Source: Candidatus Saccharimonadales bacterium (GTDB lineage Bacteria; Patescibacteriota; Saccharimonadia; Saccharimonadales; Saccharimonadaceae). From it: DNA of 22,758 nucleotides. Below the pieces are notes generated by a model. The model saw only the letters and a list, made by a program, of their open reading frames with translations, did not search any database and had not been told where the DNA came from. A program made the position numbers and the translations under genes. Location: contig JASLDG010000005.1 in assembly GCA_030146045.1 (NCBI GenBank), positions 1-22,758 on the forward strand, read 5' to 3'. Shown piece after piece: positions 13,941 through 20,866 of the stretch. How positions within the stretch are numbered: the first letter of the stretch is position 1; each line of letters starts with the position of its first letter.

Positions 13941-16064
13941 ATGAAACAAGCCATCCATCGTATTATCTTGCCAAGTTTTCAAGGCTACCGTCGACAGATG
14001 GTTCGACGTGATTTTCTCGCTGCGTTAGTCGTGGTTGCTATTACGATTCCAAGCAGCCTCGGTTTTGCTGCAATTGTTGGCTTGCCAATTCAAACTGGCC
14101 TGTATTGTTCGTTGCTCGCGCCAATTATCTTTGCATTATTTACGAGTTCGCGTCACTTAGTCATTGGCGCTGATTCTGCAACCGCCGCATTGGTGGCGGG
14201 TGGCACGACGGCAGTTGCTGCGAGTGGGTCGCCAGGATTTACCGGTGCTGTAGCGCTATTGGGCATGATGACGGGTATACTCCTGCTTATTATGAGCTTA
14301 CTGCGGTTTGGTTTTCTTGCTGACTTGCTTTCGCAGCCTGTGCTTGTGGGATTTATGGCGGGTGTTGGTGTACAGCTGATTGTGAGCCAACTGGCATCAA
14401 TGACGGGCCTAGCGATTTCGGGAGACGTTCTTACGATGCTTGGATCGTTCGCAGCCCACATTGGCGACACTCAGTGGTCGACTGCAGCGATTGGCCTCGG
14501 TACACTTCTTTTGATCTTTGTTTTTGACAAGCTCCGCCTACCCGGGGCTCTGGCTGCGCTGATTATTGTAACGGCTGTATCGGCGTTGCTTGGGCTCGCA
14601 GATGCGGGTGTACAGGTGGTTGGTGCTATTCCAGCTGGGCTGCCGCAATTGATTATTCCTCCGATGAGTCCAATGGATATGGTTCTTATGTTTAGTTCGG
14701 CACTTGCGATCGCAGTTGTCATACTTGCGCAAAGTTCAGCGGTCAGTCGGAGCTTTGCAAGTAAGTATGATGAACCTGTGCGTGACAATAAGGATTTGAT
14801 GGCACTGGGATTTGCAAATATCGCATCTGCATTAACGCAAGGTTTCGCAGTCAATGGTAGTCCTCCTCGTTCGCTTGCAAGCGAGGCAGCTGGCGGACGC
14901 TCGCAGATGGTGAATATCTTTGCTGCGCTGATGATAGGAATGATACTTTTATGCGCGACCTCAGCGCTAACGATGGTGCCGCTTGCAGTGCTCGGGGCAA
15001 TCATCTGCTCAATCGGGTTTCGGTTGATTGATGTTCGCAAGCTGCGGAGTATTTGGCGAGTGCATAAAATCGAATGGGCTATTGCTATGCTTGCACTTGT
15101 CGCAACGGCACTCTTGGGCGTACAGCAGGGTATCATGATTGCTGTACTAGCGTCACTTATCGAACGGTTGCGGCGCGAATATCGACCATCTGACGATATT
15201 TTGTTGCGTGACGGCCAGATTGATCAGTGGGCTGCCGAGCGAGTCCAGGGGAGTCATCGCTACACATCACATCCTGACGGAGTACTTGTCTACCATTTTG
15301 ATAGTGACTTGTTTTTCGAAAATGCCGCATACTTTTCGCAGCGTATCAACCGTGCGGTGGCTGGTGCCCAAGAACCGGTGCGCAGCGTCATCTTAGACGC
15401 TGGCGCGATGAGTGACATCGATTATACGGGCGCAATGGCGCTTAAAAAGTTGGTTGAAACGCTGGCGGATGACGATATTCAATTTGGCATTGCGCATGTA
15501 TCGCCAGGTCTGATGAGGATATTGGTTGAGTACCAAGTGGTGGAGCTGATTGGCAAAGAGCACATTTATGCGAGTCTTCGCGAAGCGCTCCGGACTCAGC
15601 CGGGCGTGAAACGCTCAGTACTGTCAATGGTGCGACGCCTGAATGTATCAACGCGAAGTTATGTAGTAATTGGTGGTGGCGTGCTTGAAGCGTTGGGGCT
15701 ACGCGATACGATTGACGCCGATCTTGTCGTGAGCAAAAATACCTACGCTACATTTCGATCTAAGGGATGGCATGAGGATGTGCATGATGATGGCAAACGG
15801 GTGCTGACGCATCGAGGGTATCGTATTATGACGTCCTTCATGGGGCGTGATCTTAAGCGGCTACAGAAACATGCTTTTTCGATTGATGGAGTGCGCTTTA
15901 TGGGACTGGATGACCTCATCGACAGTAAAGAGGCGCTCAATCGAGCAAAGGATAGAAAAGACATTACGCTTATTCGGGCGTATCAGCGGCGCCAACGAAT
16001 TGGCAAATCGATCGCGCAGACGGTTGCACGGGATGTGTCAGCTCATGGCAAAGGAGTATACTAA
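13941..16064 (+). CDS. SulP anion transporter with STAS domain and a C-terminal nucleotidyltransferase-like domain
   Basis: The 707-residue protein has three parts. Residues 1-410 are a SulP/SLC26 membrane domain with about a dozen hydrophobic segments, including the early G-L-Y-C-S-L-L-A-P segment and V-N-G-S-P-P-R-S (304-311). Residues about 445-555 form a STAS domain with I-L-D-A-G-A-M-S-D-I-D-Y-T-G (484-497). Residues about 572-680 are unusual: VVIGGGVLEALGLRDTIDAD (575-594) followed by L-I-x-S-K-E-A-L-N-R-A-K-D-R-K-D-I (659-675), the pattern of minimal nucleotidyltransferase-fold proteins such as AbiEii/DUF6036-like antitoxin-toxin enzymes. SulP proteins carry sulfate, bicarbonate or other anions; substrate unknown here. 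No frame break is seen at the fusion. A small helical protein gene follows after 26 bases. Confidence 0.85.
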   Translation: MKQAIHRIILPSFQGYRRQMVRRDFLAALVVVAITIPSSLGFAAIVGLPIQTGLYCSLLAPIIFALFTSSRHLVIGADSATAALVAGGTTAVAASGSPGFTGAVALLGMMTGILLLIMSLLRFGFLADLLSQPVLVGFMAGVGVQLIVSQLASMTGLAISGDVLTMLGSFAAHIGDTQWSTAAIGLGTLLLIFVFDKLRLPGALAALIIVTAVSALLGLADAGVQVVGAIPAGLPQLIIPPMSPMDMVLMFSSALAIAVVILAQSSAVSRSFASKYDEPVRDNKDLMALGFANIASALTQGFAVNGSPPRSLASEAAGGRSQMVNIFAALMIGMILLCATSALTMVPLAVLGAIICSIGFRLIDVRKLRSIWRVHKIEWAIAMLALVATALLGVQQGIMIAVLASLIERLRREYRPSDDILLRDGQIDQWAAERVQGSHRYTSHPDGVLVYHFDSDLFFENAAYFSQRINRAVAGAQEPVRSVILDAGAMSDIDYTGAMALKKLVETLADDDIQFGIAHVSPGLMRILVEYQVVELIGKEHIYASLREALRTQPGVKRSVLSMVRRLNVSTRSYVVIGGGVLEALGLRDTIDADLVVSKNTYATFRSKGWHEDVHDDGKRVLTHRGYRIMTSFMGRDLKRLQKHAFSIDGVRFMGLDDLIDSKEALNRAKDRKDITLIRAYQRRQRIGKSIAQTVARDVSAHGKGVY

Positions 16065-16090
16065 AGAGAGAACATAAGCGAGGAGGGTGT

Positions 16091-16300
16091 ATGAGTGTAT
16101 TTGACGATGTAGGTAAGAAAGTACAGGACACAGCGAGTCAGCTTGACCGAGTGAATCTTGATGAACTGAAAGAAAAAGCCTCAGGTGCGGCACATGACGT
16201 ACTCGACAAGGCACAAGAGCTCAAGGACAAGATTCCAGGCGATGTAGACGATAAAATTATCGATAAAGCCGAAGAAATCAAAGATAAGTTCGTTCAGTAG
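16091..16300 (+). CDS. Small helical protein, antitoxin-like (Rv0909-type)
   Basis: The 69-residue hydrophilic protein consists of repeated amphipathic K/D/E/A-rich helices: MSVFDDVGKKVQD, then L-K-E-K-A-S-G-A-A and K-A-E-E-I-K-D-K-F. This composition resembles the short MT0933/Rv0909 antitoxin family and CsbD-like stress proteins; low complexity makes assignment weak. GAGGAGGG directly before the ATG at 16091 gives a strong start signal. It follows the SulP-nucleotidyltransferase gene by 26 bases, presumably on the same transcript. If the fused domain is active, this could be its partner, which is inference. Confidence 0.6.
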   Translation: MSVFDDVGKKVQDTASQLDRVNLDELKEKASGAAHDVLDKAQELKDKIPGDVDDKIIDKAEEIKDKFVQ

Positions 16301-16306
16301 TCAGTT

Positions 16307-17071
16307 CTAGATATCTGGTGTTTTGATTCCGGTTGATTCATAGCCGGGATCGCTCGGCGCTATGCCAAATTTCGGACAAGTTGTACTCAGCGAGAGTTTG
16401 TCGAGGTCAGTTGGCTGGCTAATTGCATGGGTGGCTGTGTCGTAGACATAGATTTTATCCGTAGCAGGATCAATCTGAAGATAAATAGCCTTGGTATTGT
16501 TGCGGCAGTAAAGTTGTTGCTGGTTAGCATTGGCACTGTTTGGCTTGATGACGAGTCCGATGCTTGCCAGGCCATCGAGGTGCGGATAATAGCCATACTG
16601 TGTTTTGTATTGCTCGAGCCGCTGGCCAATAATCCAGACGGTAGAGAAGAAATCGGTCGGCGGTAGCGGATCACTCGTAAGCGGATCGCATGCAGTACCG
16701 TCAGATGATCGTATTAACGCTCGGTCGGGACTTGGATACAGAGAATCGGGATTATAACCGTAAATGCAGTACTGATTGTTGTCTTTGAGCTTGACGATAA
16801 TTGAATTGCCTTTATTAGCAATGAAGGCGAGCGTATCGTTAGCCTCGCCAGTGCTAGAGTCATAGGTGATGGGTGTGTCACCGTTGAGCGTCATGTATTG
16901 TCGTTGCGCCTTGTCCATTGCCTGGATATCGAGTTTTAAACTGGTCGTAACCGCCTGTCGGGTGACGCCATTGTATGCAACGATCACCACGGCTGCGAGA
17001 ATGCCAATAACCATAATGACAATGAGGAGCTCGACAATCGTAAAGCCGGCTGTTTTGTGGCGGATAAGCAT
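16307..17071 (-). CDS. Type IV pilin-like (pseudopilin) protein
   Basis: The 254-residue protein has a class III prepilin signal: a short basic leader MLIRHKTAG, predicted cleavage after G9, then FTIVELL with the conserved glutamate E14 (E5 of the mature form) and a hydrophobic helix of about 20 residues. The remainder is polar with several cysteines (positions near 102, 127, 189 and 234) that could form disulfides outside the cell. Type IV pili in Saccharibacteria serve twitching and attachment to host bacteria; this may be a minor pilin. No other pilus gene is in the window. A -10 box ten bases before the ATG suggests an almost leaderless mRNA. Confidence 0.88.
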   Translation of the reverse strand: MLIRHKTAGFTIVELLIVIMVIGILAAVVIVAYNGVTRQAVTTSLKLDIQAMDKAQRQYMTLNGDTPITYDSSTGEANDTLAFIANKGNSIIVKLKDNNQYCIYGYNPDSLYPSPDRALIRSSDGTACDPLTSDPLPPTDFFSTVWIIGQRLEQYKTQYGYYPHLDGLASIGLVIKPNSANANQQQLYCRNNTKAIYLQIDPATDKIYVYDTATHAISQPTDLDKLSLSTTCPKFGIAPSDPGYESTGIKTPDI

Positions 17072-17081
17072 AAGTATTTTG

Positions 17082-17110
17082 AGTATAGACGGTATAGGTG
17101 ATGCTGTACA
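17082..17110 (-). promoter_or_regulatory. Promoter of the pilin-like gene
   Basis: On the minus strand TGTACA (17105-17110), 17 bases, TATACT (17082-17087), then ten bases to the ATG at 17071; no Shine-Dalgarno sequence. Confidence 0.5.
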
Positions 17111-17136
17111 GTCTTTATATTATAGGGGGATAGATA

Positions 17137-17165
17137 TTGACTTTTTAAGTATATTATGCTAAAAT
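17137..17165 (+). promoter_or_regulatory. Strong promoter of the bPH2 gene
   Basis: TTGACT (17137-17142), 17 bases, TAAAAT (17160-17165) with TG at 17157-17158, so both a near-consensus -35 and an extended -10 are present. This is among the best promoters in the window. The start is expected near 17172. Confidence 0.7.
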
Positions 17166-17172
17166 AGAAATC

Positions 17173-17187
17173 GCTACATCGTGTAGC
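17173..17187 (+). promoter_or_regulatory. 5'-terminal stem-loop of the bPH2 mRNA
   Basis: GCTACA-TCG-TGTAGC is a perfect 6-bp stem with a 3-base loop. It begins within a base or two of the predicted transcription start, a position at which hairpins are known to protect mRNAs from 5' decay. The ribosome binding site AAGGAGAG lies 12 bases further on, free of it. Confidence 0.5.
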
Positions 17188-17210
17188 AAACTGTCCTTTA
17201 AGGAGAGAAT

Positions 17211-17693
17211 ATGACCGACTCGGCTTCTCGCATCATTTTGCCACATCCCCTGTCATACATGGTGGGTGTATGCATCTGGGGGGTGATTGGTGTGATGACG
17301 CTTATCATCGCCATCGGTGCTGGTTTTGCTGGCATGATCATGCTTGCACTGTTTTGCCTGGCGCTCGCCATCTTCGTCCTGGTGGCGACATGGGCCAAGT
17401 ACAAGCAGGCGACGAGCTGCTGCTGGCGACTCAATACCGACATGGTGGAGTACAATTACGCCTTTTTCGTCAAGGTGATCAACACGTTCCAGTACGACCG
17501 AATCGATGAAGTGGGCCTCTCTCAGAGTTTCTTCGGTCGCATCTTCGGCTTCGGTACGATCTCGCTGACCGCTCGAGGGAAGGACGGTAGCTTTCGCCTT
17601 CGCAACATCGAACACCCGGATGACCTCTACGAGTTCTTCCGCCAGAAGGCTGCTAGCAACAAGGAGGATCGACACCAGAGCGTTGTCGACTAA
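17211..17693 (+). CDS. Membrane protein with bacterial PH (bPH2/YdbS-like) domain
   Basis: The 160-residue protein has two hydrophobic segments (about 18-38 and 42-62) followed by a beta-rich domain (about 72-145) with Y-D-R-I-D-E-V-G-L-S-Q-S, G-F-G-T-I-S-L-T and F-R-L-R-N-I-E-H-P, which matches the membrane-flanked bPH2 (formerly DUF304) pattern. The function is unknown to me; such domains are thought to act in envelope stress and scaffolding. AAGGAGAG at 17200-17207 sets the start. Codons end in C far more often than in neighbouring genes (e.g. AAC, TTC, GAC, ATC), and the gene has its own strong promoter, 5' hairpin and terminator, so it is probably highly expressed or recently acquired. 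Confidence 0.65.
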   Translation: MTDSASRIILPHPLSYMVGVCIWGVIGVMTLIIAIGAGFAGMIMLALFCLALAIFVLVATWAKYKQATSCCWRLNTDMVEYNYAFFVKVINTFQYDRIDEVGLSQSFFGRIFGFGTISLTARGKDGSFRLRNIEHPDDLYEFFRQKAASNKEDRHQSVVD

Positions 17694-17712
17694 CACTACA
17701 CGGTGAGCCTAC

Positions 17713-17752
17713 GGCCACTTTGCTTTCGAGCAAAGTGGCCCGCTTACTTTTA
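17713..17752 (+). terminator. Intrinsic terminator of the bPH2 gene
   Basis: A perfect 12-bp stem (17713-17724 with 17729-17740) closed by a TTCG tetraloop, followed by CGCTTACTTTTA, a T-rich though interrupted tail. Lies 20 bases after the stop codon and shortly before the alaS promoter, insulating the two. Confidence 0.85.
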
Positions 17753-17758
17753 TGGTGC

Positions 17759-17787
17759 TTTTCGCCAGGGGAGGAAAATGGTACAAT
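17759..17787 (+). promoter_or_regulatory. alaS promoter, leaderless
   Basis: TACAAT (17782-17787) ends seven bases before the ATG at 17795; TTTTCG (17759-17764) is a poor -35 at 17 bases. No Shine-Dalgarno sequence precedes the ATG at the right distance. Confidence 0.45.
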
Positions 17788-17794
17788 AACAGAT

Positions 17795-19669
17795 ATGAAT
17801 GCCCAAGAAATCCGTAACGCTTACCTGAAATTTTATGAGACCAGGGACCATGTCGTCGTTAAACGCGCGCCGCTTGTCCTGACCGGTGACCCGACAACGC
17901 TCTTTACTGGTTCCGGCATGCAGCCGATGATTCCGTATTTGCTTGGCGAGCCGCACCCGGATGGCGTACGAATTACTGATAGCCAGACCTGTCTGCGCTC
18001 GCAGGATATCGATGATATTGGCGACAACCGTCATACGACCTTCTTTGAGATGCTTGGTAACTGGAGCATGGGTGACTATTTCAAACAGCAGCAGATTGAG
18101 TGGATGTTTGAGTTCTTAAGCGAGGTGGTTGGCCTTGATATGAGCAAGGTGTATGTCACCTGCTATATCGGTGATGATCGCTATGGTATCCCTAAGGATA
18201 CTGAGGCGGCGGCAGTGTGGCAACGTTTGTATAGTGACAAAGGGTTGAGCACGGGTGAGGCCGAAATCGGCAGCGAAGAGGCTGGCTACGCACGCGGTAT
18301 GAAGGATGGCGAGCGTATTTTCTATTACGATGGCAGTAAAAACTGGTGGAGTCGTAACGGCAGCCCTGAAACAACACCTATCGGCGACCCATGTGGCCCT
18401 GACAGTGAAATGTTCTATGATTTTGGCACGCCACATGACACGAGCTATGGTGAGTTTTGCCATCCGAACTGTGACTGCGGCCGATTTATGGAAATTGGTA
18501 ACAATGTCTTTATGGCATACAAAAAAGTGGGCGAGGGACAGTTCGAAGAGCTTGAGCAAAAGAATGTTGACCACGGGTCTGGTCTGGAGCGTATTGCAGC
18601 AGCCAAGCTCGATAACCCTGACGTGTTCCGTATTAGTCTGATGTGGCCGATTATCGAAAAACTCCAAACACTCAGCGGTAAAAAATACGAGAGCCATACC
18701 GAGAGCATGCGGGTTATTGCCGACCATTTGCGCGCGGCGACGTTTTTGGCTGTTGATGGGTGTGTGCCGAGTAACAAGGAGCAGGGCTATGTCATGCGTC
18801 GACTGCTACGACGGGCAATACGTTTTAGTTTTGATCTTGGGATCGAGCAAAACTTTTTGCAAGAGATTGTGCCCGTCATTGCCGATCTCTATGTCGATGA
18901 TTTCCCAGAAGTGAAAGCGAGTCGTGATGAGGTGATTGCGGTGCTTGTGAAAGAAGAAAAGGCATTTCGCCAGACGCTCCGAAAGGGTATTCAGCAGTTT
19001 GGTAAGTTTGATAGCATAGATGGCGCTGCACTATTTACGCTCTATGACACCTATGGATTCCCTGTTGAACTCTCGACCGAAGAGGCGTTTAAGCAGGGTG
19101 TCGAGCTGCCTGATGATTGGCGTGCGCAGTTTGATGCCAAGATGGAAGAGCAGCGCAATCGTAGCCGCACCGCAACGAAAGGCGAGTTTAAAGGTGGTCT
19201 TGCGGGTCAAGAGTTGATTCACAAGAAATACCATACCGCCACGCATCTGTTGCAGTCGGCTCTCCGCGAGATTTTTGGTGAGGAATTGCGCCAGCATGGG
19301 AGTAATATCACCGACGAGCGTTTACGATTCGACTTCAATCTTGACCGTAAACTGACCGACGAAGAGGTTACTCATGCCGAAGCCTTAGTGAACGGCTGGA
19401 TCGCCGAAGACCTGCCGGTGAGTTATACGATGTACCCGACTCAGGAGGCACTCGACATGGGCGCGATCGGTCCGTTTGGCGAGCGCTACGGTAATGAGGT
19501 AAAGGTGTATCAAATGGGTGAAGGCGATCATATCGCGAGTCTTGAGATCTGTGGTGGTCCTCATGTTGATCATACCGGTCAGCTCGGTGAAGGCGGCAAA
19601 ACGTTCAAAATTACTAAACAAGAAGCATCAAGCGCTGGGATTCGCCGAATCAAAGCGGCGTTGGTGTAG
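17795..19669 (+). CDS. alaS: Alanyl-tRNA synthetase, short form without C-terminal domain
   Basis: Charges tRNA-Ala. The 624-residue protein is about 250 residues shorter than typical bacterial enzymes. The catalytic domain shows TTFFEMLGNWSMGDYFK (motif 2, 81-97) and the G-S-G-L-E-R motif 3. A C-H-P-N-C-D-C-G segment precedes the conserved E-I-G-N-N-V-F-M. The editing part keeps its zinc ligands HTATH (480-484) and C586/H590 in CGGPH. It goes almost directly from M-E-E-Q-R-N-R-S-R to HTATH, so the beta-barrel piece normally before the editing core is missing, and the protein ends at R-R-I-K-A-A-L-V, so the oligomerising C-Ala/DHHA1 domain is missing too. The start at 17795 is chosen because the family begins M-N-A-Q-E-I-R and because of the promoter; an in-frame ATG at 17720 lies in the terminator. 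Confidence 0.95.
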   Translation: MNAQEIRNAYLKFYETRDHVVVKRAPLVLTGDPTTLFTGSGMQPMIPYLLGEPHPDGVRITDSQTCLRSQDIDDIGDNRHTTFFEMLGNWSMGDYFKQQQIEWMFEFLSEVVGLDMSKVYVTCYIGDDRYGIPKDTEAAAVWQRLYSDKGLSTGEAEIGSEEAGYARGMKDGERIFYYDGSKNWWSRNGSPETTPIGDPCGPDSEMFYDFGTPHDTSYGEFCHPNCDCGRFMEIGNNVFMAYKKVGEGQFEELEQKNVDHGSGLERIAAAKLDNPDVFRISLMWPIIEKLQTLSGKKYESHTESMRVIADHLRAATFLAVDGCVPSNKEQGYVMRRLLRRAIRFSFDLGIEQNFLQEIVPVIADLYVDDFPEVKASRDEVIAVLVKEEKAFRQTLRKGIQQFGKFDSIDGAALFTLYDTYGFPVELSTEEAFKQGVELPDDWRAQFDAKMEEQRNRSRTATKGEFKGGLAGQELIHKKYHTATHLLQSALREIFGEELRQHGSNITDERLRFDFNLDRKLTDEEVTHAEALVNGWIAEDLPVSYTMYPTQEALDMGAIGPFGERYGNEVKVYQMGEGDHIASLEICGGPHVDHTGQLGEGGKTFKITKQEASSAGIRRIKAALV

Positions 19670-19693
19670 GTCTATATCTATAAAAGAGTCATC

Positions 19694-19715
19694 CTGTCAT
19701 TCGTGTGAATGGCAG
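19694..19715. terminator. Hairpin between alaS and the convergent unknown gene
   Basis: CTGTCATTC (19694-19702) pairs with GAATGGCAG (19707-19715), nine pairs with one G-T wobble, loop GTGT. It lies 24 bases after the alaS stop in a convergent gap. The following T-run is short, so termination is plausible but not certain. Confidence 0.4.
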
Positions 19716-19755
19716 AGGTTTGGCTGTGGCACCAATCTATATAGAGTGCCGGATA

Positions 19756-20790
19756 CTAGAGTTGCTCGTCTTGTACTGGGCTATGGCTTGCGTCGTCAAA
19801 GCTCGTTTCAGTGACATGAAGGTGTGTTTCAAGTTGCAATATAGCTTGGAGTCGTGCGGCCATTTCTTGCTTATTGGCAAGCGAAACATTTTCAACGATG
19901 CCATTATGGGCAAAGGTAAGCTGATGGGAGAATGACGAACGTTCAGGTTCGCTTACAGGGCCACTGCCAAAATCATCATAGGTTGTAGTGTCATGGAATG
20001 ATTGAACAATTGCGTCAAAGTCATCGATTTCGGCCGGCTCTTCTGTGGGCGCAGCGTAGGTGACAGAGTAAGACTCGTCGGGGCCGGACGCAAAGTCTGC
20101 TCGTGCGGTGCATAGATCATCGTTGAGGAATGTGAGACTAAAGTGCATGGGTTGTTTGGTGAGGGGGTCGGTCAGATCGAAATGCTTGGTGACTTCGGCG
20201 ATGGTTGTGTCTTGCGCAAACCAACTGTCAAGGTGTTGATAGGAGAAAGGGTTTGTAAGATATGCCTGGAAGTGTTGTGGAGTCGCAAGGACTTGGTGAA
20301 TAAATCCGTTCATGTCGTCAAGTGTTTCATGACGGGCAATCGAGGCGATGAAACGTACGAGTTCTTCCTTAGTCATGAGTGGACGAATGGCGGTTTCTTC
20401 GTCATCTTCGAGAGGAATTTCGAGTGGTATACGTGCACTCGAAATGCCGTTTTCTTCAGAGAAGCTGGTGCGCAGAAAATAGGTTGGCCCAACGCGTGGC
20501 TCGGCGACGAGGTCGAATATGAGTTCTGTACTACCCGTGTCATGGTCACGCTGAAATGTGAGCTCGATGTTGTGGAACTTGGTATCGAGAGTGAGTAGTT
20601 CTTGGAGCCGTTCGGGAAAGTGCGCTGAAGTGGCGATACCCTCTTCGAGTTTAAAACTCTTGAATTTATCGGCAGTCACCTCGGATGATCGAAGAGCCTT
20701 AGCGAGAGTGACAATATCCTCCTCTAGCGTGAGTTCGGTTTCGGCGACTTCTGGGTCGTGATTGTCGTATAGTTCGGGGCTATATTCCAT
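19756..20790 (-). CDS. Unknown acidic cytoplasmic protein
   Basis: I recognise no family in this 344-residue protein. It is acidic, rich in D, E, T and S, with no signal peptide or membrane segment. The N-terminal part is helical (E-E-D-I-V-T-L-A-K-A-L); the middle has alternating beta-like stretches (I-E-L-T-F-Q-R, L-I-F-D-L-V, P-T-Y-F-L-R-T-S) and a helical block L-M-T-K-E-E-L-V-R-F-I-A-S-I-A; the C-terminus ends in a low-complexity tail. The ATG at 20790 is chosen over the one at 20808 because TATAAT (20797-20802) lies six bases before it. It is divergent from the FtsA-like gene with only 76 bases between starts, so the two may be co-regulated. Confidence 0.7.
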   Translation of the reverse strand: MEYSPELYDNHDPEVAETELTLEEDIVTLAKALRSSEVTADKFKSFKLEEGIATSAHFPERLQELLTLDTKFHNIELTFQRDHDTGSTELIFDLVAEPRVGPTYFLRTSFSEENGISSARIPLEIPLEDDEETAIRPLMTKEELVRFIASIARHETLDDMNGFIHQVLATPQHFQAYLTNPFSYQHLDSWFAQDTTIAEVTKHFDLTDPLTKQPMHFSLTFLNDDLCTARADFASGPDESYSVTYAAPTEEPAEIDDFDAIVQSFHDTTTYDDFGSGPVSEPERSSFSHQLTFAHNGIVENVSLANKQEMAARLQAILQLETHLHVTETSFDDASHSPVQDEQL

Positions 20791-20796
20791 ATTACG

Positions 20797-20825
20797 ATTA
20801 TACCACAAAATATATATTTATACAA
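20797..20825 (-). promoter_or_regulatory. Promoter of the unknown acidic protein gene, leaderless
   Basis: On the minus strand TTGTAT (20820-20825), 17 bases, consensus TATAAT (20797-20802), then six bases to the ATG. The intervening DNA is strongly A/T-rich. Confidence 0.6.
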
Positions 20826-20847
20826 GTTTTGGCCGTGTACGCATGGG

Positions 20848-20856
20848 TGATATAAT
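20848..20856 (+). promoter_or_regulatory. Extended -10 promoter of the FtsA-like gene
   Basis: TGATATAAT (TG-N-TATAAT) ends ten bases before the ATG at 20867. No good -35 is seen at 17 bases, as expected for an extended -10 promoter. Confidence 0.55.
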
Positions 20857-20866
20857 AAGAACACTT

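Noticed and set aside
14471..15136. 221-codon open frame antisense to the SulP gene
   Set aside because: It is low-complexity (A/I/S-rich), lies opposite membrane-segment codons, and has no ribosome binding site; a shadow of the real gene.
17720..17794. Upstream extension of alaS
   Set aside because: It runs through the terminator stem and the alaS -10 box, and the family N-terminus begins at 17795.
18116..18727. 203-codon open frame antisense to alaS
   Set aside because: No family resemblance and fully inside a certain alaS gene; frame openness comes from the codon use of alaS.
20762..20866. Upstream extension of the FtsA-like gene
   Set aside because: It covers the divergent promoter region and the first codons of the opposite gene; homology starts after 20867.
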